Shown here: positions 34,482-39,358 of the stretch, in pieces
Position numbering within the stretch: position 1 is the first letter of the stretch
Layout: each line of letters opens with the position of its first letter
Assembly: GCA_964437725.1 (NCBI GenBank)
Contig: CAYTIB010000050.1
Span: 1-39,358 of the forward strand
Direction: 5' to 3'
Source of the DNA: CAYTIB01 sp964437725
GTDB taxonomy: Bacteria > UBA8248 > JACPRG01 > G963555815
DNA length: 39,358 nucleotides
Notes under the pieces: model-generated
The model's database searches: none
What the model was told of the DNA's origin: nothing
The model's input: the letters and a program-made list of their open reading frames with translations, nothing else
Program-made: the position numbers and the translations under genes

Positions 34482-34907
34482 TTGAAGGCCCTTGGAAGGC
34501 ATATTCTCATCGAATACTTCAACTGCGATGAAGGTATCCTCAACGATACTGGATTAATAGAAAAAGCCATGAAGTTTGCTGCCAGTAAGTCCGGTGCCAC
34601 CATCGTTAACAGCACCTTTCATCTCTTCAATCCACATGGGGTCAGCGGGGTAGTAGTCATTGCCGAATCTCACTTCACAATCCACACATGGCCCGAGTAC
34701 CAGTTTGCAGCAGCCGACTTCTTTACTTGTGGCCAAGGTACAGATCCAGATTCCGCAATAGAGACACTGCGGATAGCCTTAAAGTCAGATACTTACGAAC
34801 GACAAGAGATACCACGAGGTAAAATAAATTCTGTTAGTGGAATCCTCCAGAAAAAAGCCCAGTCCTCAGGGAAAAACAAAAAAACATTACATTGTTCCAA
34901 AATTTGA
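34482..34907 (+). CDS. speD: S-adenosylmethionine decarboxylase proenzyme (class 1B, pyruvoyl)
   Basis: 141 residues. It makes decarboxylated AdoMet, the aminopropyl donor for SpeE. Self-cleavage occurs at Glu62-Ser63 in VVIAESHFTIHTWPEY, converting Ser63 to the pyruvoyl group; His68 and Cys83 (FFTCG) fall at the positions known for the Thermotoga enzyme. NSTFHLFNPHGVSG precedes the site. The start is TTG 34482 with AGGGAA about 8 nt upstream. The C-terminal about 20 residues are basic and variable. First gene of the spermidine operon. Confidence 0.97.
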   Translation: MKALGRHILIEYFNCDEGILNDTGLIEKAMKFAASKSGATIVNSTFHLFNPHGVSGVVVIAESHFTIHTWPEYQFAAADFFTCGQGTDPDSAIETLRIALKSDTYERQEIPRGKINSVSGILQKKAQSSGKNKKTLHCSKI

Positions 34908-34920
34908 AAGAACAGCGAAT

Positions 34921-35388
34921 GTGATTGTTTCCACTCCTACGAAATATTTTATCGCGGTTGGGCACGCTGAGGGCAACTCTGACATAAATGCCTTTGACGG
35001 AGCTTTAGCATCCGCATCCATCGGCAACATAAATATCATCAAAATAAGTAGTATTCTTCCACCTGGGTGCCAAGAAGTATTGCCAACAAAATTCCCCCCC
35101 GGGGCGCTAGTCCCTTCCGCCTATGGGACCATTGCCAGCAAAGAATCAAATAGAATTATCTCTGCGGCAGTTGCCATAGCTTTTCCGGAGGATGAAAAGT
35201 ATCCAGGCCTCATTATGGAGGCTGGAGAATTTGGGCCACGCCAGAAAGTAGAAAAAATGGTGCGACAGATGGCTTCTGAAGGCATGGAGATGCGGGGAAA
35301 ACCAATCCGGAAAATCATATCTCAAAGTATCGAACATAGGGTAAAACGCCACGGTGCAGTTGTCGCTGCCGTCGTCTTATGGAATTAA
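34921..35388 (+). CDS. pdaD: pyruvoyl-dependent arginine decarboxylase
   Basis: Converts arginine to agmatine. About 155 residues. The proenzyme cleavage site is IIKISSILPPGC, between the two Ser, the second becoming the pyruvoyl group. Family blocks GHAEGNSDINAFDGAL, PPGALVPSAYGTI, YPGLIMEAGEFG (catalytic Glu) and EMRGKPIRKIISQSIEHRV are all present and resemble the Methanocaldococcus enzyme. The start chosen is GTG 34921, giving an opening VIVSTPTKYFIAVG like relatives and lying 13 nt after speD. An in-frame GTG at 34837 would overlap speD by 71 nt. Ribosome sites are weak at both, so the start is uncertain. Confidence 0.94.
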   Translation: MIVSTPTKYFIAVGHAEGNSDINAFDGALASASIGNINIIKISSILPPGCQEVLPTKFPPGALVPSAYGTIASKESNRIISAAVAIAFPEDEKYPGLIMEAGEFGPRQKVEKMVRQMASEGMEMRGKPIRKIISQSIEHRVKRHGAVVAAVVLWN

Positions 35389-35418
35389 ATCTGTCAACAA
35401 CTACAAAGCAGGGCCAGC

Positions 35419-36273
35419 ATGAAAATTGGTAAATCACATTCGGAATGGTTAACCGATGCCCATCACAATGAATTCCTGATTGGCCTTCGAATAAAAGACC
35501 GACTTTTCCATAAACAAAGTGGCTTTCAGTCTATCGAAGTTTTTCAAACTGAAGGATTCGGCCGGCTTCTCACCTTGGATGGGGTCATCATGCTTACTGA
35601 ACGGGACGAATTCGTTTACCATGACATGATGGTTCATTTACCCCTTTGCGCACATCCAAACCCTCGCGACGTCTTGATAATTGGCGGTGGAGATGGAGGC
35701 ACCCTTCGGGAAGTCCTGAAACATCCGTCTGTCCAACGAGCAGACCTGGTTGAAATAGATGAAATGGTCGTACAGGTCTCTCAAGAGTTCTTCCCAACCT
35801 TAAGCGTAGGGTTCGACAACGCTCGAACAAACCTCTTTTACGAAAACGGAACTCGGTTCGTAAAGAACCATCCGAATTCCTATGATGTAATACTGGTGGA
35901 CTCTACTGATCCCGTAGGACCAGCTGTTGCGTTATTTGAAGAGACATTCTTTCGATCCGTGTCGGAAAGCCTTCGATCTAATGGCATCCTGACAATACAA
36001 AGCGGGTCACCTTTCTTCGACGGAGATCTTGTCCGTTCGTTAATACATCGGCTTTGCAGAATCTTCCCACACGTTCGCTTATATCTCGCACCGATAGTCA
36101 CATACCCGGGTGGCAATTGGAGTTTTTCTTTTGCTGGTAAGGGCTTCGGTCCACTGGACGGACCCTACGCTAAACGATTTAGTGAGCGAAGACTAAGAAC
36201 AAGGTACTATACCCCCGACATACATAACGCTGCCTTGCAGCTTCCCCAATACATAAAAGACCTACTAAAATGA
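35419..36273 (+). CDS. speE: spermidine synthase
   Basis: 284 residues, polyamine aminopropyltransferase. It transfers aminopropyl from decarboxylated AdoMet to putrescine. An N-terminal beta domain (FQSIEVFQTEGFGRLLTLDG) is followed by a Rossmann domain with IIGGGDGGTLREVLKH (AdoMet loop), VEIDEMVV, and the catalytic DSTDPVGPA with its Asp pair. YHDMMVHLPL and a C-terminal YYTPDIHNAA match the family. The ATG at 35419 is 30 bp after pdaD, and its stop overlaps speB as ATGA. Identity is certain; strict substrate preference (spermidine or another triamine) is inferred. Confidence 0.97.
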   Translation: MKIGKSHSEWLTDAHHNEFLIGLRIKDRLFHKQSGFQSIEVFQTEGFGRLLTLDGVIMLTERDEFVYHDMMVHLPLCAHPNPRDVLIIGGGDGGTLREVLKHPSVQRADLVEIDEMVVQVSQEFFPTLSVGFDNARTNLFYENGTRFVKNHPNSYDVILVDSTDPVGPAVALFEETFFRSVSESLRSNGILTIQSGSPFFDGDLVRSLIHRLCRIFPHVRLYLAPIVTYPGGNWSFSFAGKGFGPLDGPYAKRFSERRLRTRYYTPDIHNAALQLPQYIKDLLK

Positions 36274-37139
36274 TTCCTCCTTTTGGCGAAACACTTCACT
36301 TTCTCTCCGCCAACAGGTCCATTGACGACGCCAACTGGGTTCTAGTCGGATATCCCCTAGAGGAAACTGTCACCTTCCGCCGAGGCACTTCAAAGGGACC
36401 TGCTGCTCTTCGTGCTGCATCGCACGGACTAGAGACCTACAGCCCTCGGCTCAACCGCGACCTGACAGATTTGTTTATCACCGATTCTGGAGACCTTGCT
36501 TTACCCCACAACTCTAGTTCGAATAAAAAAGATTTAGGACATACACTCAGAACCATTCGCTCAAAAAGCACAGAAATTTCCCGAACAGGCAAGAAAATTC
36601 TTGCCCTAGGCGGGGAACACCTGATAACCCTACCTCAGGTTGAAGGTATGTTGTGGAAATATCCAGAACTCTTGATCCTTCAGCTAGACGCCCATTCCGA
36701 CCTAAGGAACAGCTATGAGGGGAATCAATACTCTCACGCGACAGTTATGCGGCGATTGCTAGATCTAACAAAAGACTTGATTTTGATTCAGTGCGGTATC
36801 CGCTCAGGAACTCGGGAGGAAATCAATTTCTCAAGTCTCTCTCCCCAGGTGTACTCTACAAATAAAGAAAACCTACTCAGCACATTGGACAGTTTTTTGG
36901 GGAGACCTGTGTATCTGAGCCTAGATTTAGACATCCTAGACCCCTCTGTCTTACCTGGTACTGGAACTCCAGAACCTGGGGGTTGGACTTTTCCTGAGCT
37001 CGAATCCACAATCCACAAACTGGAGGGAAGAAATGTGGTTGGGGGTGATGTTGTTGAGCTCTCGCCAGACCTTGACCCCTCCGGTATTTCCTCAGTTACG
37101 GCTGCTTGCGTGGTACGCGAAATCCTGTTGGCCTGCTGA
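36270..37139 (+). CDS. speB: agmatinase (ureohydrolase)
   Basis: 289 residues, di-manganese ureohydrolase that splits agmatine into putrescine and urea. Metal ligands: His in ALGGEHLITLP; Asp/His/Asp in QLDAHSDLRNSYEG; and the Asp pair in YLSLDLDILDPSVLPGTGTPEPGG. SHATVMRR supplies the substrate-binding His. The catalytic motif spacing is normal for agmatinase as opposed to arginase. The ATG overlaps the speE stop by 4 nt. With pdaD upstream the route arginine to agmatine to putrescine is complete. Last gene of the operon; no strong terminator is seen before the convergent gene. Confidence 0.95.
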   Translation: MIPPFGETLHFLSANRSIDDANWVLVGYPLEETVTFRRGTSKGPAALRAASHGLETYSPRLNRDLTDLFITDSGDLALPHNSSSNKKDLGHTLRTIRSKSTEISRTGKKILALGGEHLITLPQVEGMLWKYPELLILQLDAHSDLRNSYEGNQYSHATVMRRLLDLTKDLILIQCGIRSGTREEINFSSLSPQVYSTNKENLLSTLDSFLGRPVYLSLDLDILDPSVLPGTGTPEPGGWTFPELESTIHKLEGRNVVGGDVVELSPDLDPSGISSVTAACVVREILLAC

Positions 37140-37280
37140 CATGTTCCATACAGAATAAATACAAACGACAAAACACCACACGCGAATAAAAATAGTTTAT
37201 TTTTGAGAGCTCGCCAAATGATTGAGCCTAACAGAAACAACCAAAACACTTGTAATGTCTACTCGTTCTCATCCACACAC

Positions 37281-38204
37281 TCAATGCCAAAGCCGGGTTG
37301 AGAAGTAACGTTCTCCACCATCTGGAAGACCTGTTACTACTGTCCCCACCCGTACTTTTTCAGCTAACTTTTCCACCCCGGCCAAAAATGCGCCAGACGA
37401 CTGACCGACGAACAGTCCCTCCCTGGCCAAGCCGTGGCAAACACGATAGGCATCATCAATCCCCACAGTTATATATTGGTCAACAAGACCTTCATCAAAA
37501 ATCTCAGGAGAGATATAATCAGGTCCGAGGGGTTTCAGTCCTTCTACTCCTGGCCACTCTTCTGGCACAACTAAGATTATTTCAATAGAAGAATTGTGTT
37601 CCTTGAGTCTGCGACCAACACCGGTGACTGTCCCTCCAGTCCCAACTCCCGCTACAAAGTGAGTCAGCCGCCCTTGAGTCTGGGCAAGTATTTCTTCGGC
37701 AGTAGTCTCGTAGTGAGCTCGCCAATTATCTTCATTCTTATATTGATCTGGAAAGTAGTAGATATCTGGGTTAACCCCATACTCCCGGTGTGCTTCCCGG
37801 ATGGCCTCATCATAGCCCAGGACAGCATCCGTATACCTCACCTGGGCACCGTGTGCACAGATACGCCTTTTCCGCTCCTCGCTAGCATTTTCGGGCATAA
37901 CAAGCAACACAGGATATCCTAATACGGCTCCGATCATCGCGTAGGCGATCCCCGCATTACCCGAGGTCGAATCCAAAATGGTCTTTCCCGAAGTAAGTTC
38001 TCCCGAAGCCACGGCCTCCATCAACATGCGTTTGATAGGGCGATCCTTAATTGATCCCCCAGGGTTAAGAAACTCTGCTTTTCCGAACACCTGAAAGTCT
38101 GGATAAATCTCCTTAACAATCGGAATCGGGATTAAAGGAGTATTTCCAATCAAGTCAAGAAACGGATGCTTTTCCGTCAGATCTCGATGAATCACAGATG
38201 TCAT
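37281..38204 (-). CDS. PLP-dependent cysteine synthase / cystathionine beta-synthase family enzyme
   Basis: 307 residues, fold-type II PLP enzyme. The PLP Lys lies in FLNPGGSIKDRPIKRM, the substrate loop in DSTSGNAGIAYA, the phosphate loop in GVGTGGTVTGVG, and the C-terminal Ser region in VGQSSGAFLAGV. DWLGNTP-type opening LDLIGNTPLIPIP is present. It most resembles CysM/CysK O-acetylserine sulfhydrylase or the catalytic part of CBS, without heme or CBS-pair domains. The start is ATG 38204 with GGGAGAG about 10 nt upstream; 38240 is a longer alternative. It follows a rhodanese by about 70 bp, suggesting shared sulfur metabolism. The exact sulfur donor is unclear. Confidence 0.93.
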   Translation of the reverse strand: MTSVIHRDLTEKHPFLDLIGNTPLIPIPIVKEIYPDFQVFGKAEFLNPGGSIKDRPIKRMLMEAVASGELTSGKTILDSTSGNAGIAYAMIGAVLGYPVLLVMPENASEERKRRICAHGAQVRYTDAVLGYDEAIREAHREYGVNPDIYYFPDQYKNEDNWRAHYETTAEEILAQTQGRLTHFVAGVGTGGTVTGVGRRLKEHNSSIEIILVVPEEWPGVEGLKPLGPDYISPEIFDEGLVDQYITVGIDDAYRVCHGLAREGLFVGQSSGAFLAGVEKLAEKVRVGTVVTGLPDGGERYFSTRLWH

Positions 38205-38272
38205 ACTGGATACTCTCCCTTCGTCGCCCCCGACAGTCACTTACAAGTGTTCGGAAAAGCAGGAAAAACAGT

Positions 38273-39121
38273 TTATTTCTCTATTGGTACATCTATCAAA
38301 TTACCCCACTCAGTCCAAGACCCATCATAGTTGCGAACTTTTTCATATCCGAGGAGGTACTTCAGAACATACCAAGTATGTGAGGACCGCTCACCAATTC
38401 GGCAATACGCAATGATCTCATCACTTCCGTCTATACCCTGGCTTCCATAAAGCTCCTTTAATTCGTCAGCGGATTTAAAAGTGCCGTCTTCGTTGACCGC
38501 CTTGCCCCAAGGAATGTTAGCCGCACCAGGGATATGACCACCGCGTTGACAACCCTCCTTACCTTCGAGGCCGGGAGGTGCTAAAAGGACACCTGAGAAT
38601 TCGTCGGGCGACCGCACGTCAATCAGCTTTGCCAAGGGAGACTGAACAGCGTCAATTACCTGATCACGCCTTGCACGGATAGAATCGTCAGGTACCTCTG
38701 CACTGTAGGCAGACTCTGAGACAATAGGCTTTTCGGTCGTTATCGGACGCTCCTCAGCCAACCATTTCACACGGCCACCATTCATTATCCGGACGTCCTT
38801 GTGACCGTGACGTTTTAGCTGCCAGAATGCCCAAGCGGCAAACCAATTATTATTATCGCCATAAACAACAACTGTCGCATCAGGTACAATTCCAGCGCGA
38901 CTCATGAGTTCTTCTAGATTCTCTTTAGATATCAAATCTCGACGCAACTGATCTTGAAGTTGTGTTTCCCAGTTCAAACCTACCGCGCCAGGGATATGAC
39001 CTTGCTCATATGCATCAGTGTCTACATCCACTTCAAGTAATCTAACGTTAGGGTCATCCAGATGATCGGCAACCCAACTAGTACTCACTAGGGTCTCTGT
39101 ATCCGCGTAATTCAGTGCCAT
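38273..39121 (-). CDS. two-domain sulfurtransferase (rhodanese / SseA-like)
   Basis: 282 residues, tandem rhodanese domains. The inactive N-terminal domain is about 1-130 (VRLLEVDVDTDAYEQGHIPG, VVVYGDNNNWFAAWAFW). The catalytic C-terminal domain has IDVRSPDEFSG, GGHIPGAANIPW and the active-site loop YCRIGERSSHTWYVL, whose Cys takes the sulfane sulfur. The loop CRIGERS is of the thiosulfate/3-mercaptopyruvate type; which donor is used cannot be decided. The start is ATG 39121 with AGGAGG 9 nt upstream; a TTG two codons earlier is too close to it. Cytoplasmic, no signal peptide. It lies upstream of the cysteine synthase-like gene. Confidence 0.95.
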   Translation of the reverse strand: MALNYADTETLVSTSWVADHLDDPNVRLLEVDVDTDAYEQGHIPGAVGLNWETQLQDQLRRDLISKENLEELMSRAGIVPDATVVVYGDNNNWFAAWAFWQLKRHGHKDVRIMNGGRVKWLAEERPITTEKPIVSESAYSAEVPDDSIRARRDQVIDAVQSPLAKLIDVRSPDEFSGVLLAPPGLEGKEGCQRGGHIPGAANIPWGKAVNEDGTFKSADELKELYGSQGIDGSDEIIAYCRIGERSSHTWYVLKYLLGYEKVRNYDGSWTEWGNLIDVPIEK

Positions 39122-39227
39122 TTCCAAATCCCTCCTTATAGCTACGACACAAAAGCAGATTTTGAAAACCGTTAAATTTCACTTTTTTAGGACCATTCAC
39201 TATCGAAGCAATCAATACGACATATGA

Positions 39228-39358
39228 TTACAACGATGAATGAGTTCCATCACACATAGGCTTGCTACCCGATTGCTTGCATCCGCAGAACCAACAATCC
39301 TCACCAGATTTGACTTCCGTCTTCACGGGACGAAAGGGTGTAGGTTTGTGAGAGCCGT
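39228..39358 (-). CDS. CDGSH iron-sulfur domain protein, 5' end beyond the window
   Basis: The last 43 codons of a minus-strand gene ending at TAA 39228. The visible part contains CWFCGCKQSGSKPMCDGTH, the C-x-C-x2-S-x3-P-x-C-D-G-x-H ligand set of a CDGSH [2Fe-2S] cluster (three Cys, one His). The frame enters the window at GSHKPTPFRPV, which looks like the end of a first CDGSH motif followed by the usual linker, so the protein probably has two motifs, like bacterial MiNT-type proteins of about 70-110 residues. Such proteins are implicated in Fe-S or redox handling. Context is the sulfur genes rhodanese and cysteine synthase. Confidence 0.85.
   Translation of the reverse strand, partial: GSHKPTPFRPVKTEVKSGEDCWFCGCKQSGSKPMCDGTHSSL

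Noticed and set aside
37188..37204. A/T-only hairpin between speB and the cysteine synthase-like gene as a terminator
   Set aside because: The stem has no GC pair (AAAAATA with TATTTTT) and would be too weak.
36788..37249. 153-codon open frame on the minus strand opposite speB
   Set aside because: It lies almost wholly antisense to a certain agmatinase gene, and its sequence is the low-complexity mirror of conserved speB codons, with no ribosome site.
1..39358. Search for tRNA, rRNA, CRISPR repeats, IS ends or integrase genes
   Set aside because: None seen; non-coding space is small and contains no direct-repeat arrays or transposase-like frames.

Overview
The window carries about 43 protein genes and almost no free space, and it reads as the chromosome of a free-living Gram-negative bacterium. 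Outer-membrane biology is implied by an LptM-type lipoprotein and a periplasmic System I cytochrome c maturation (ccm) locus. The gene order argH-lptM-lysA-dapF-dapA-dapB, the CxxxY type of CcmE and the pyruvoyl-dependent polyamine enzymes recall Desulfobacterota, Nitrospinota and Tectomicrobia-like lineages. That placement is inference from gene content, not a phylogeny. GTG and TTG starts with good Shine-Dalgarno (SD) sites are frequent. I see no rRNA, tRNA, insertion sequence, prophage or CRISPR array.

Layout. 1-580 (+): tail of a UPF0173 metallo-hydrolase. 631-7883 (-): arginine/lysine operon argH, lptM (40 codons, overlapping argH), lysA, dapF, dapA, ctpA, dapB. 8026-13417 (-): tightly packed cluster of amidohydrolase, drug-type MFS exporter, SGNH hydrolase, two-subunit ThDP decarboxylase (ComD/ComE-like) and VOC protein, possibly one uncharacterised pathway. 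13644-16190 (-): ftsK. 16388-19243 (-): trpF-trpB-trpA. 19438-20957: HAD phosphatase and MBL hydrolase converging with overlapping 3' ends. 21207-22492: trxA and a CoxG-like protein on opposite strands.

22595-29862 (-): a ccm operon in the order ccmE, ccmF, zinc-ribbon/CcmI-like protein, unknown membrane protein, ccmA, ccmB, ccmC, ccmD, ccmH. CcmE has Cys-x3-Tyr in place of the heme-binding His, CcmH has C-x7-C in place of CxxC, and the two middle proteins share a helical module. This variant maturation system is the most interesting block of the window. 29966-30964 (-): ilvC behind a strong promoter. 31374-33184 (+): ABC ATPase plus NMT1-type binding protein without a permease. 33259-34158 (-): an HtrA-like protein lacking all three catalytic residues.

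34482-37139 (+): speD, pdaD, speE, speB, which together encode arginine to agmatine to putrescine to spermidine, with two pyruvoyl enzymes side by side. 37281-39358 (-): PLP cysteine synthase family enzyme, two-domain rhodanese, and the 3' end of a CDGSH iron-sulfur protein with a probable second motif at the window edge.
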